NCBI RefSeq assembly: GCF_030019085.1 | Contig: NZ_JASEFJ010000004.1 | Span: 52,059 to 116,058, forward strand | Length of the DNA stretch: 64,000 bases | From: Methanoculleus sp. | Lineage (GTDB): Archaea > Halobacteriota > Methanomicrobia > Methanomicrobiales > Methanoculleaceae | Reading direction: 5' to 3' | Part shown: piece by piece, positions 17,109-25,439 of the stretch | Layout: each line of letters starts with the position of its first letter | How positions within the stretch are numbered: the stretch's first letter is position 1 | The notes under the pieces: model-generated | What the model saw: the letters and a program-made list of their open reading frames with translations, nothing else | What the model was told of the DNA's origin: nothing | Databases searched by the model: none | Program-made: the position numbers and the translations under genes

Positions 17109-17762
17109 TCAGGCCCTCACCGCATGCTTTGAGATCACCTTCCCGTCGCGTTTATCGATGACCTCCAGACGAACCTCGGCACCGGGGTAGAAGGTCGCGT
17201 CAGAGAGGTCTATGTCTATCCGCTCCCCGGGGTTCCAGTACTGGGTGCGGCAGCCTTCACCGCCGACGGTCTTTACGCCGTAATGGTGCGACTGGATGAA
17301 ACGGTAGCCGTTGAGGGTCTGGACGATAGATACCCTCTGGCCGTTCACGTAAAATTCCGCCTTCAGGTAATCGTTCTCGTATACCGTGCTGCCGTTGTTG
17401 AGGATGGTCACCCTGCTCGCGTAGGTCATTTTACCGGTAGCCGCGCTTGTGTGAGAGACCCCTGTTATGATGATCGGTGGTTGAGACGGTTCCGCCCATG
17501 ACCAGGACGGGATCATCGCAAGCACCATCAGCAGGACAAGAACGGCGAGGATGACGGTGACGCCGACCAGGATGAGAACGCCATGGGTGTCAGAAACACC
17601 GCTTTCGCTGGTTGCGGCCCGCCGGGAGGGGGCTGCTCCCCTCCGGGGCGGTCGGGCTCTAGTAGTCCATTCCGTAGATCCGGGCAAGCGTCTGATAACG
17701 TCCGTAGTTGTATTGATCCAGGTCTCCGCCAATGTCACGTATCCTGTTCCACTCGATGGCAT
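17109..17762 (-). CDS. Pilin-like exported protein with unclear start
   Basis: The certain part runs from about 17605 to 17109. A segment SGVSDTHGVLILVGVTVILAVLVLLMVLAMIP resembles archaeal pilin/flagellin-type N-termini (a short polar stretch then one hydrophobic helix). A beta-rich domain follows (YASRVTILNNGSTVYENDYLKAEFYVNG, YWNPGERIDIDLSD). No ATG, GTG or TTG is in frame between this segment and 17661. The nearest ATG is 17762, deep inside the upstream transglutaminase gene. A GC-rich inverted repeat GGAGGGG...CCCCTCC (17624-17646) sits in the gap. Either a long leader overlaps the upstream gene or a frameshift hides the true start. Confidence 0.55.
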   Translation of the reverse strand: MPSSGTGYVTLAETWINTTTDVIRRLPGSTEWTTRARPPRRGAAPSRRAATSESGVSDTHGVLILVGVTVILAVLVLLMVLAMIPSWSWAEPSQPPIIITGVSHTSAATGKMTYASRVTILNNGSTVYENDYLKAEFYVNGQRVSIVQTLNGYRFIQSHHYGVKTVGGEGCRTQYWNPGERIDIDLSDATFYPGAEVRLEVIDKRDGKVISKHAVRA

Positions 17763-18582
17763 CAGCATGCTCGCGCCGGATCTCTTCAAAAATTTCTCCT
17801 TCTGATATAACAAAGACCTTTGGATCTGACCTCAGTCTGACCCGCTCCTCACCATACTCGCCCAGGGCGTCGGTCGGGATGGAGGCAATCGTGGTCTCGA
17901 TGAACGCGTAGCCGGTGTTGCGGTAACAGCAGTCTTCGGGAGCCCTGATGCCGACGGCCATATGCCCCTCCTCCTCGAACTCGAAGAGTGCCACACCGTA
18001 TCCCAGTTCGCGCAGGAGGTAGGCGAGCAGGAGCGACTTCTCGTCGCAGTCTCCGTTCTGATGGTAGAGGACGTGGTAGGGATACTTGGCCGGCGTATCG
18101 AACTCGTAGTCTATATAGGGGATCTTCTGGACCAGACTGATAGCGGCCCGCACCTGGTTGGCGCGGTCGGGTTCGGCGGCCCGGATGCTGTCGACCAGAC
18201 GGTTCATGTATCGATCCTGAACGCTCTCATCGATGAACTGGAGCCAGTAGTCAAGCTCATCCGGGTATGAGACAGGATACTTTGTGGACAGATAGTCATT
18301 GACGCCCCGGTAGGCATCGAACCGGATCGAACCGGGCCGACCGCGGAGGACATATGGCAGGTTGATGGTCTTTGGCCCGGTCTCAAGGTCGGTGATGTTT
18401 ACCACCGGTTGACCGGTTTCCCCCGTAGCGGGCGCACCGGTTACAAACGTCTCCACGGTCGAGGCGATCTCCGCACCATGGAGGACTGCCACCCCCATGA
18501 TACAAACGAGGATGAAGAACCAGATGATGGTGGCTCCCTGCAAAGGTGAACGATCGCCAGGCATAAGCTGGTTATTCTTCAT
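17659..18582 (-). CDS. Membrane-anchored transglutaminase-like cysteine protein
   Basis: 307 aa from ATG 18582. One N-terminal membrane segment (ATIIWFFILVCIMGVAVLHGAEI) places the rest outside the cell. The papain-like triad of the transglutaminase-core family can be read: Cys in NGDCDEKSLLLAYLLRELGY, His in EEGHMAVGI and an acidic residue in GYAFIETTIAS. Archaeal members are probably peptidases or cross-linking enzymes acting on surface proteins. It precedes the pilin-like gene on the same strand and may be co-transcribed with it, which suggests a role in the cell envelope. Confidence 0.8.
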   Translation of the reverse strand: MKNNQLMPGDRSPLQGATIIWFFILVCIMGVAVLHGAEIASTVETFVTGAPATGETGQPVVNITDLETGPKTINLPYVLRGRPGSIRFDAYRGVNDYLSTKYPVSYPDELDYWLQFIDESVQDRYMNRLVDSIRAAEPDRANQVRAAISLVQKIPYIDYEFDTPAKYPYHVLYHQNGDCDEKSLLLAYLLRELGYGVALFEFEEEGHMAVGIRAPEDCCYRNTGYAFIETTIASIPTDALGEYGEERVRLRSDPKVFVISEGEIFEEIRREHADAIEWNRIRDIGGDLDQYNYGRYQTLARIYGMDY

Positions 18583-18667
18583 TGACAGGATTAACCTTTT
18601 CAAAATGATCGGGTGAAGCCCCGCCCGGAACAAAATTACTTCACCCCGGGGCAACAAGGTGAGTACA

Positions 18668-19600
18668 ATGGCAGAACCAGGGCACTCACCCGGATACCTG
18701 CGCCTCCACCGGAGCGGCGAACTGGAAGAGCGTGCAGAAAGAGCGTATGAGGTGCTCCGCGACTGCGTTCTCTGCCCCCGGGAGTGCCATGTGAACCGTA
18801 TAGAGGGCGAGACCGGGTTCTGCCGGAACGGGCTCCTGCCGGTTGTTGCAAGTTACAACCCGCATTTTGGGGAAGAACCCCCGCTTGTCGGCCAGAGAGG
18901 GTCTGGAACAATCTTCTTTTCAGGCTGTAACATGCGGTGTGATTACTGCCAGAACTTCGAGATCAGTCAGGGTGGGGTCGGTTACGCCATCACCTGCGAC
19001 GACCTCGCCGGGATCATGCTCCGGTTGCAGGAGATGGGGTGCCATAACATCAACCTGGTAACGCCCACACACGTCGTCCCCCAGATCCTCATGGCTGTAA
19101 ACATTGCCGCCGGGATGGATCTGCAGATCCCGCTGGTCTACAACAGCGGCGGATACGACTCTGTGGAGACGCTGCGACTCCTTGAGGGTGTCATTGATAT
19201 CTACATGCCGGACGCAAAATACGGGCGGGACGATGTGGCACTGGCGCTCTCGCACGCCCCGAACTACACTGCCAGCATGAAGGCTGCACTCAAAGAGATG
19301 CACCGGCAGGTCGGCGACCTGGTGATCGAGGACGGTATCGCTCTGAGGGGCATGATAATACGGCACCTTGTGCTCCCGGCAAACCTTGCAAACAGTGAGA
19401 TCGTGATAGAGTTCATCGCCAGGGAGGTGTCGCGTGACTCCTACGTGAACATCATGGGCCAGTACCGCCCGGCGGGTAGAGTGCTGCGGGGCGGGCTAAA
19501 CCCGGCATTTGCAGCGCTGCGGCGTCCGATCACTGCGGAGGAGTATGCCTGCACTGTCAGGTGCGCGCGAGAGAACGGTCTCCATCGTGGGATCCTCTAA
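18668..19600 (+). CDS. Radical SAM protein, PflA-like
   Basis: 310 aa from ATG 18668, chosen over GTG 18659 because AAGGTGAG provides a ribosome site just upstream. Two extra Cys lie in CVLCPRECHVNR and one in GFCRNG. The radical SAM cluster motif CNMRCDYCQNFEIS is at about residue 92. This is the layout of the PflA-like family often called pyruvate-formate lyase activating enzyme-related. No glycyl-radical enzyme is nearby, so the protein it activates, or the reaction it performs, is unknown. Confidence 0.88.
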   Translation: MAEPGHSPGYLRLHRSGELEERAERAYEVLRDCVLCPRECHVNRIEGETGFCRNGLLPVVASYNPHFGEEPPLVGQRGSGTIFFSGCNMRCDYCQNFEISQGGVGYAITCDDLAGIMLRLQEMGCHNINLVTPTHVVPQILMAVNIAAGMDLQIPLVYNSGGYDSVETLRLLEGVIDIYMPDAKYGRDDVALALSHAPNYTASMKAALKEMHRQVGDLVIEDGIALRGMIIRHLVLPANLANSEIVIEFIAREVSRDSYVNIMGQYRPAGRVLRGGLNPAFAALRRPITAEEYACTVRCARENGLHRGIL

Positions 19601-19656
19601 GAGGTGATGCAAAAAGACTATCAGGTTGAGCGGAAAGACTAGACTCCTGATCAGAG

Positions 19657-20382
19657 GTGAGGGGAGGGGATTGGCTCCGGTATGCGGTGCTGACCGATAT
19701 CGGCATGAGGGAGCGAAACGAGGATGCCTGCTTTGCCAGCCTGCTGAACGGCTATCACGTCTTTGGCATCGCAGACGGGCTCGGGGGGCACGCCTGCGGG
19801 GATGTTGCAAGCAGGATGGCGATCGAGATCCTGAAAGAGACCGCCAGCGAGGAACTCTCTGCGATCGATCCTGCGGAGGTGCTCAAACACGCGTTCCGGC
19901 GGATCAACACCGCGATCTTTGCCTTCAACCAGGAACGGGGCCTGAACGCCGGAACAACGCTCTCAGTGGCGATTGCAGGGGAGTCGGCCAGGTGCTGGAT
20001 CGGGACGGTCGGCGACAGCAGGACGTATATCATAACGTCATCCTCGGTCTGGCACACACACGACCATACCTACGTCCAGAGTCTTGTGGATGCAGGGATG
20101 ATATCTCCGGCGGAGGCGATCTATCACCCGGCAAAGAACATCCTGGCCAGGGCGCTCGGCCTGGAAGCCGGTGTAAAGGTCGATCTCGACGAGATGGAAC
20201 TATCTCCCGGGTCGGTCCTGCTGCTCAGTTCTGATGGGCTTCATGACTACGTACCGGCAGAAGTCATCCAGCGGATCGTGATGGCAAACGATCCGGAGGT
20301 TGCGTGCCGGAAGTTGATCGATGCTGCGAGGGATGCCGGAAGCACCGATAACACAACGGTCATCGTCGCGAAACCGCGATGA
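19657..20382 (+). CDS. PP2C-family serine/threonine phosphatase
   Basis: 241 aa from GTG 19657. All PP2C motifs are present: RNEDACF (first metal Asp), IADGLGGHACGD (second), TVGDSRTYII, SSDGLHDYV and STDNTTVIVAK. It is a soluble Mn/Mg-dependent protein phosphatase of the Stp/PrpC type, without membrane or sensor domain. Its cognate kinase is not in the window. PP2C proteins are uncommon in archaea, so transfer from bacteria is possible. Confidence 0.92.
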   Translation: MRGGDWLRYAVLTDIGMRERNEDACFASLLNGYHVFGIADGLGGHACGDVASRMAIEILKETASEELSAIDPAEVLKHAFRRINTAIFAFNQERGLNAGTTLSVAIAGESARCWIGTVGDSRTYIITSSSVWHTHDHTYVQSLVDAGMISPAEAIYHPAKNILARALGLEAGVKVDLDEMELSPGSVLLLSSDGLHDYVPAEVIQRIVMANDPEVACRKLIDAARDAGSTDNTTVIVAKPR

Positions 20383-20388
20383 CCCTGC

Positions 20389-20937
20389 TTATTGCCCGGC
20401 ATCCCTGAGCGCCTGAATTATGACCGTGCGAACACCGTCTTCCGTCTCGATCTCGAGGGCCTGACGCAGTGCCCTGACCGCCTCCTCGCCGCCGATCTGA
20501 CCGAGAGAGCGGGCGGCACTCCGCCGCACGAACTCGTTTTCGTCGCGCTGAAGGGCTGCAAGGCTGGCGACCGCCCGGGAGTCGCCGATCAACCCGAGCC
20601 CTTTTGCCGCCATGTAACGGACGTGGTCTTTGCTGTCATGGAGGGCAGAGAGGAGAGGGTCGTACACTTCACGCCCGCCGATCAACCCGAGAGCCTCGGC
20701 CGCACGGTAACGCACCCTCCAGTCAGCGCTCTCCAGGAGGGTGATGCAGGCGGGCACGGCCGGTCTTCCTATAGCCACAAACCCGTGCATCGCATCCTCC
20801 CGCACCCCCTTTTCCGGGCTTGAGAGCATCGATACGAGTTCCTTTATCTGGTTCTCCAGACGGTCGTCTCCGGATGCCACAGGGTTCGGGGTCATGGGGG
20901 TCTCACATCCGCGGTGTATGCTGAGAACATCGATCAT
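20389..20937 (-). CDS. HEAT-repeat (PBS lyase-type) protein
   Basis: 182 aa. About four HEAT-like repeats of roughly 31 residues can be read: GVREDAMHGFVAIGRPAVP, DWRVRYRAAEALGLIGGREV, DHVRYMAAKGLGLIGDSRAV and EFVRRSAARSLGQIGGEEAV. Such alpha-solenoids bind other proteins and are common in methanogens; no specific partner is evident. A TTATTATTTA box at about 20950-20962 suggests a near-leaderless transcript starting at ATG 20937; MTPNPV at 20895 is an alternative start. Confidence 0.85.
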   Translation of the reverse strand: MIDVLSIHRGCETPMTPNPVASGDDRLENQIKELVSMLSSPEKGVREDAMHGFVAIGRPAVPACITLLESADWRVRYRAAEALGLIGGREVYDPLLSALHDSKDHVRYMAAKGLGLIGDSRAVASLAALQRDENEFVRRSAARSLGQIGGEEAVRALRQALEIETEDGVRTVIIQALRDAGQ

Positions 20938-21022
20938 ACGTTGCAGTGGGTAAATAATAAGTCATCAGGCCCTCCGGGAGACGCTGGAGACGCGTCGTAT
21001 CCTGGAGGGCACCCAGTGCTCA

Positions 21023-21148
21023 TCAGATCAGATTACCAATTATATAAAGGATAAGGCAGAGTGAAAGAAAAATTCCCACCCCGGTGATGACTCTCCCGAG
21101 AGCATAGAATAAGAGATCGCCTGCAAACCAGTTCCCCACAGCGTGCAT
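21023..21148 (-). CDS. 41-aa hydrophobic microprotein (not in ORF track)
   Basis: Too short for the track. Translation begins MHAVGNWFAGDLLFYALG and continues with ITGVGIFLSLCLILYIIGN, ending at TGA 21023. The second half is one strong transmembrane helix, the first an amphipathic aromatic-rich stretch. There is no ribosome site, but a TATATAT box is centred 26 bp upstream, exactly where a leaderless archaeal mRNA needs it. The stretch lies alone in a 420-bp gap before the tRNA genes. I do not recognise the family. Confidence 0.6.
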   Translation of the reverse strand: MHAVGNWFAGDLLFYALGRVITGVGIFLSLCLILYIIGNLI

Positions 21149-21171
21149 AAAGGTAGATGTTTATTCTACGA

Positions 21172-21178
21172 TATATAT
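21172..21178 (-). promoter_or_regulatory. TATA box of the microprotein gene
   Basis: TATATAT, centred about 26 bp before the ATG at 21148 on the minus strand. It lies inside a strongly AT-rich island (21150-21235), unlike the GC-rich surroundings. Confidence 0.55.
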
Positions 21179-21359
21179 CTTTTCATTAAAATAAAATTTA
21201 AACCACCTACTTAACACTTTCTATTTATCTCTCCTTGAGAAAAGGCCCGATCTCACAGATTAGAGAGGGGTAATGAGGCCAAATATTTATACAACAGAGT
21301 AAATGGCTCCCCGTTCAGCAGACGGCGAGGCACTTTGCCATATAAGAGAGAAAAAATGA

Positions 21360-21432
21360 CGCCCAGGACGGAATTCGAATCCGTGTCGACGGCGTGACAG
21401 GCCGTCATGATAGGCCACTACACTACCTGGGC
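21360..21432 (-). tRNA. tRNA-Asp (GTC)
   Basis: Full cloverleaf on the minus strand. Acceptor GCCCAGG pairs with CCTGGGC, anticodon stem ACGGC/GCCGT encloses loop CTGTCAC with anticodon GTC, and T arm is ACGGA-TTCGAAT-TCCGT. Discriminator base G, as expected for Asp. No encoded CCA and no intron. It lies 16 bp downstream of tRNA-Tyr and probably shares its transcript. Confidence 0.95.
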
Positions 21433-21448
21433 ACACTCGTGAAGGAGA

Positions 21449-21555
21449 TCCCGCCTCCCGGATTCGAACCGGGGACATCGCGGTAGCCGCGCAGTTCGCC
21501 CGAAAGCGATGACCATACTACAGCCGCGCACTCTACCAGTCTGAGTTAAGGCGGG
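21449..21555 (-). tRNA. tRNA-Tyr (GTA) with 33-nt intron
   Basis: Acceptor CCCGCCT/AGGCGGG (C1-G72 pair, typical of archaeal Tyr), D arm ACTC...GAGT, anticodon stem CGCGG/CCGCG, T arm CCCGG-TTCGAAT-CCGGG, discriminator A. The anticodon loop CTGTAG-A is interrupted after position 37 by an intron at 21485-21517. Removal needs the archaeal splicing endonuclease, and joining needs RtcB, which is encoded at 54.0 kb in this window. Confidence 0.93.
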
Positions 21556-21560
21556 TCCCT

Positions 21561-21579
21561 GCTCTAACATTGTTAGAGC
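21561..21579 (-). promoter_or_regulatory. 19-bp perfect palindrome before tRNA-Tyr
   Basis: GCTCTAACA-T-TGTTAGAGC lies 6-24 bp upstream of the tRNA-Tyr 5' end, between the gene and a probable TATA element (TTTAATAG, about 21586-21593). It could be a 5' leader hairpin, a regulator site, or a terminator for a transcript coming from the other side. Function unknown. Confidence 0.5.
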
Positions 21580-21678
21580 GATTTGCTATTAAACATTTCG
21601 CAGAATCGGAGACTGTTGCGACGACCGACGTCTCCCGGGGGTCTCCCTCTCCGCCGGTATCTCCCCGCAGAGCGTCCC

Positions 21679-23004
21679 TCATGTAGCACCCGCTGGCTGC
21701 ACTTCCCTGACAGGTTCGATCCTGGTCGTGGGCAGGATCACAAGGTTATAGGCGTCGTGATCCCGGTTGAACCGGACAAGAACACCGTAGAACCGGACGA
21801 TATCACCATAGGCAACCGCATCAAGCACCTCACGGTTTGTGCCGCGGAGGCTCGCGGGGATGACAGCATAGACCGGGTCTGCGGGTGTCCCGTCACAGAC
21901 CCTGTAGACCTTCGTCCTGGCATCGCCCAGGTTCCCTGATATTAGCGACCCGACAACGTTTATCTTCCTGTCGCGGTGCTGCCGGAGGTGAGAGAGCCGT
22001 GCGAACTTCGCCCCCGGCGGAACGCGGTATGTGTGCTGCGTCTTTCCGTCCTTTCGAAGGAGCGCCGACGAGTACTTGAGATCGAGATTGACGAACCTGT
22101 AACCGTCTTTCCGCGCCGCGAGACGCTCCATCAACCGTGTCGGCCGGATCTCGCCCTTCTGCTCAAACGTCCAGCACCGCACCGGGTTGCAGGCGGTTCC
22201 CTGGATGAACGAGCAGGGGGCGTATATGGTAAGCCCCCGGTCTGCGATCGCCCGAACCGTCCGGCGCATCGTGGTCGAGTTGGCAAGGTCAGCGGGTTCC
22301 ACAACGACGATCGTCCCGTCGGACGAGAGCCGATCTGCAAGAGCGACGACGATCTCGGCGCGCTGCTCGATCTCCAGGTTACGAACCTCGTTCAGGACGT
22401 TTGAGAAGACCATGAGGTCTATCCCGCAGGGGAGGTCGGCGGGGTCAAGCCTCTCGATATCGGCGCGGATAGGTCTTTCCACCCGCACCCTCTCCCCCGC
22501 CGCTGCAGCAGCGGCCGGGACGATGGCGTTGTAAGCCTCCAGGTTTTCCTCAGAGCGCTCGACGGCATGGACCTCCGCCGTCCCGCTCCCGATCCGGTTG
22601 AGAAGGTCGATGACTGCGAGCGGCACCACCCCGGGCCCGGTGCCGAGGTCGAGGATACGCATATGCTGTTTTGAAAGCCCCTGCTCGATGATCTGCCATA
22701 GGATATGCTCAAACTGCACCACGTAGACCGGAGCATGGTAGACCAGGTAGCCAAGGACGTGGTAGGCCTTCCGATAACTCACCTGCCGCTCCTTCCAGTA
22801 CCTGCTCTTCTGGGCAAGGATGGCATTTGCTATCCGATCGAGCACCACCTGGTCGTCCGGGGGCTTCCCGGTCTTCTTCTCGATGTATGACTCGATCAAC
22901 CGCTCCATGTAGCCGGGGAGGCGGGGATCCTCAAAGAACTCGATCTGCCGTTTTCGCCCGGCTTCATCGACCCTGATCGCCCCGACGGTATCCAGCTCAC
23001 TCAC
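21679..23004 (-). CDS. Rsm22-like SAM-dependent methyltransferase
   Basis: 441 aa. The Rossmann SAM-binding motif is ILDLGTGPGVVPLAVIDLL near residue 117, followed by the acidic VHAVERSEENLEAY and the NVLNEVRN segment typical of Rsm22. A three-Cys cluster APCSFIQGTACNPVRCWTF follows, in line with the iron-sulfur site of mitochondrial Rsm22/METTL17, a small-subunit ribosome maturation factor. The C-terminal 120 residues look like an OB-fold-type RNA-binding region. The start overlaps the iorB stop by 4 bp (ATGA), so it is translated with the ior operon. Confidence 0.82.
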   Translation of the reverse strand: MSELDTVGAIRVDEAGRKRQIEFFEDPRLPGYMERLIESYIEKKTGKPPDDQVVLDRIANAILAQKSRYWKERQVSYRKAYHVLGYLVYHAPVYVVQFEHILWQIIEQGLSKQHMRILDLGTGPGVVPLAVIDLLNRIGSGTAEVHAVERSEENLEAYNAIVPAAAAAAGERVRVERPIRADIERLDPADLPCGIDLMVFSNVLNEVRNLEIEQRAEIVVALADRLSSDGTIVVVEPADLANSTTMRRTVRAIADRGLTIYAPCSFIQGTACNPVRCWTFEQKGEIRPTRLMERLAARKDGYRFVNLDLKYSSALLRKDGKTQHTYRVPPGAKFARLSHLRQHRDRKINVVGSLISGNLGDARTKVYRVCDGTPADPVYAVIPASLRGTNREVLDAVAYGDIVRFYGVLVRFNRDHDAYNLVILPTTRIEPVREVQPAGAT

Positions 23005-23588
23005 GACGACCCTGCACCCCTCTCCCGCCCCAGTCGGAAGGCGGTTGTGTTTACATCTACCGTCTTTGGCGGCACACAGCGTCGCACCGCCTCTTCCAGA
23101 CTCTCCGGCCGAAGCGGGATATCCGCCGACGCCGCCCCTAGCATAACAATGTTCTGCGAGAGGATGTTTCCCGCCTCCTCTGCGATTGCTGCTGCATCGA
23201 TGCAGGTGAGATCGAGGTCAGAGAGGGCTGCAAGTATATCCTCCTCGCCCGGCGCCTCCATCCCCTGCTGGTAGACCGGCGTCGGGACGACAAGGTGCCG
23301 GTTCACGATAAGCCTCCCGCCGGGGGAGAGGTAGTGGCGGTAGCGGAGTGCCTCAAGCAGGTCGAATGCTATAAGGAGGTCGGCCGTCCCGGGCACTATC
23401 AGAGAACCGTGTTTGCCGTCGATGCGGACATGGCTCTCCACCGACCCTCCGCGCTGCGCCATACCGTGTGTCTCGGCGCTGCGCACGCTCCGGTTCTCGA
23501 TTATGCACGCCTCACCGATGACGTTTGAGGCGAGAACCGTTCCCTGGCCGCCGATCCCGACGATCAGGATATCAAACGATGGTTTCAT
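23001..23588 (-). CDS. iorB: Indolepyruvate ferredoxin oxidoreductase, beta subunit
   Basis: 195 aa from ATG 23588; the track ORF runs 49 codons too far upstream. It shows the gamma-type oxidoreductase domain: ILIVGIGGQGTVLASNVIG, ETHGMAQRGGSVESHVR and HYLSPGGRLIVN. With IorA it oxidatively decarboxylates aryl pyruvates (from Trp, Phe, Tyr) to aryl-acetyl-CoA, or runs in reverse to make aromatic amino acids in methanogens. It is joined to iorA (upstream) and rsm22 (downstream) by 4-bp overlaps. Confidence 0.93.
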   Translation of the reverse strand: MKPSFDILIVGIGGQGTVLASNVIGEACIIENRSVRSAETHGMAQRGGSVESHVRIDGKHGSLIVPGTADLLIAFDLLEALRYRHYLSPGGRLIVNRHLVVPTPVYQQGMEAPGEEDILAALSDLDLTCIDAAAIAEEAGNILSQNIVMLGAASADIPLRPESLEEAVRRCVPPKTVDVNTTAFRLGRERGAGSS

Positions 23589-25354
23589 CTCCGTCCCTCC
23601 AGTATGATCGCGCCCGACGGACAGATATCTGCACAGACGCCGCAACCGGCGCAGAGGTCGGTGATCGTTGCTGTCTCCCCGGTAAACGCGATCGCGGGGC
23701 AGCCGAACGCCCGGCATGTGCCGCAACCGGTGCACCGCCCGGGGTCGACCGTATAGGGTTTGCGACGGATGCCGTATCTGCGTGCGATCATGACACAGGG
23801 CTGTTTTGCGATGATCACCCTGACGCCGTCCCGCTCCTTTGCCCGGCGGAAGGTCTCAAGCAGCAGCGGGAGGTCGTAGGGGTCGACCGTCTCGACCCAG
23901 GAGACGCCGCATGCGCGACAGATCGCGTCAAGCGAGATCGGGGTGCTCTCCTCACCGGTGGCCCTGACCCCCGTGTTGGGGTTTGGCTGGTGACCGGTCA
24001 TGGCGGTGGTCCGGTTGTCCAGGATGACAACGACCATATCGGCGCCGTTGTAGACGGCGTTCAGGAGCCCCTGGATCCCGGTGTGGAGGAAGGTCGAGTC
24101 GCCTATTGTGCAGACGACCGGGTGCTTCTCCCCGGAGCGGGCGATCCCGCTCCCGATGGTGATCGAGGCTCCCATACATATGGTTGTGTCCACGGCGCCA
24201 AGCTGGAGCCCGAGGGTGTAACACCCGATGTCGCTCGGGAAGATGGCGTCGCGAAATACCCGGCGCATCGCATAAAACGTAGAGCGGTGCATGCACCCGG
24301 CACAGAGGATCGGCGGCCTGGGCGGGACTCCCGGAACGGGGTTTACGGTCGGGAAGGTCGTCGCCGCGGTCATACCGGCCGCAGTAAGGGCGTTTGCGAC
24401 CGTTGCCGGGGTGAACTCTCCCTCGTAGGGGACAGTACCGTTCATCTTGCCGTAGACCTCTGTCTTCGTCGCCACCCGCCGGACGACCTCCTCTATGACG
24501 GGGTCGAGTTCCTCGACGACAAGGACCTTGCTGTGCTGGTCGACAAACTCCCGGAGCCAGTCTTCGTCGATGGGGTAGGCTCCGATGATAGCAAGCGAGA
24601 CGTCGTCGCCGAGCACCTCCTGGACGTAGGCGGCCGAGACGCCGCCTGTGATGACGCCGGTCCTGCCGCGGACGGTGTAGCGGTTGTAGCCGAGTTCTGA
24701 GAGTCGCTTTCTGATCGCCGGTTGTTTTGCGTTCAGGGCCTTATGCAGCGGCCGGGTGTGAGCCGGGATGACGACGTACTGTTTGGGGTTGCGCTGGAAC
24801 GTGGCAGTCCGGTGCTCCGTACCGATCTCGCCGAGGTTCACATCACCCTTTGAGTGGCAGATGCGGGTTGTGGATCTGAGGATGACCGGCAGCCCTACCT
24901 CCTCGGAGAGGGTGAAGGCGTCCCGGGCCATGTCGTGCGCCTCCTGGATGGACGAGGGGTCCAGGCAGGGGAGCCGGGCAAAATGGGCATACCGCCGGGT
25001 ATCCTGTTCGTTCTGGGAGCTGTGTGCGAAGGGGTCGTCCGCCGAGAGGATGACGAGTCCCCCGGTGACGCCGGTGTATGCGCTTGTCATCAGGGGGTCG
25101 GCCGCCACGTTCAAACCGACGTGTTTCATCGTGCAGATGGCGCGCAGACCGCACCATGCGGCAGCGAGCGCGTTCTCGAGGGCGACCTTCTCGTTTGTTG
25201 ACCATTCCAGTGCGAGGGAACGTTCATCCTGCATCCGGAGGGTGTCTATCACTTCGGAGGACGGTGTCCCCGGATAACCGCTGGCAAAATCGATCTTTGC
25301 CTCCAGGCATGCGTGAGCAATGGCCTCGTTTCCTAGCAGGTATTGTATTGTCAT
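23585..25354 (-). CDS. iorA: Indolepyruvate ferredoxin oxidoreductase, alpha subunit
   Basis: 589 aa from ATG 25354 (MTIQYLLGNEAIAHACLEA). The N-terminal domain has GYPGTPSSEVIDTL; the central TPP-binding domain has GDSTFLHTGIQGLLNAVYNGADMVVVILDN. The C-terminus carries two 4Fe-4S ferredoxin motifs, CTGCGTCRAFGCPA and CAGCGVCADICPSG. Together with IorB it transfers electrons from aryl pyruvates to ferredoxin. The gene stops in a 4-bp overlap with iorB. Its upstream gap holds repeat copy 3. Confidence 0.95.
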   Translation of the reverse strand: MTIQYLLGNEAIAHACLEAKIDFASGYPGTPSSEVIDTLRMQDERSLALEWSTNEKVALENALAAAWCGLRAICTMKHVGLNVAADPLMTSAYTGVTGGLVILSADDPFAHSSQNEQDTRRYAHFARLPCLDPSSIQEAHDMARDAFTLSEEVGLPVILRSTTRICHSKGDVNLGEIGTEHRTATFQRNPKQYVVIPAHTRPLHKALNAKQPAIRKRLSELGYNRYTVRGRTGVITGGVSAAYVQEVLGDDVSLAIIGAYPIDEDWLREFVDQHSKVLVVEELDPVIEEVVRRVATKTEVYGKMNGTVPYEGEFTPATVANALTAAGMTAATTFPTVNPVPGVPPRPPILCAGCMHRSTFYAMRRVFRDAIFPSDIGCYTLGLQLGAVDTTICMGASITIGSGIARSGEKHPVVCTIGDSTFLHTGIQGLLNAVYNGADMVVVILDNRTTAMTGHQPNPNTGVRATGEESTPISLDAICRACGVSWVETVDPYDLPLLLETFRRAKERDGVRVIIAKQPCVMIARRYGIRRKPYTVDPGRCTGCGTCRAFGCPAIAFTGETATITDLCAGCGVCADICPSGAIILEGRR

Positions 25355-25439
25355 TGTTCTACTCAAGTGTACCTGAATCCTCGGCATTGAACATAGCGAT
25401 CTGGTCCTTCCGGGGTCTGGGGTCTGAGAGTTTGGCCGG

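Noticed and set aside
23525-24700. 391-aa ORF on the plus strand
   Set aside because: Antisense to iorA, which has strong motifs throughout; Asp/Gly/Arg-rich shadow translation.
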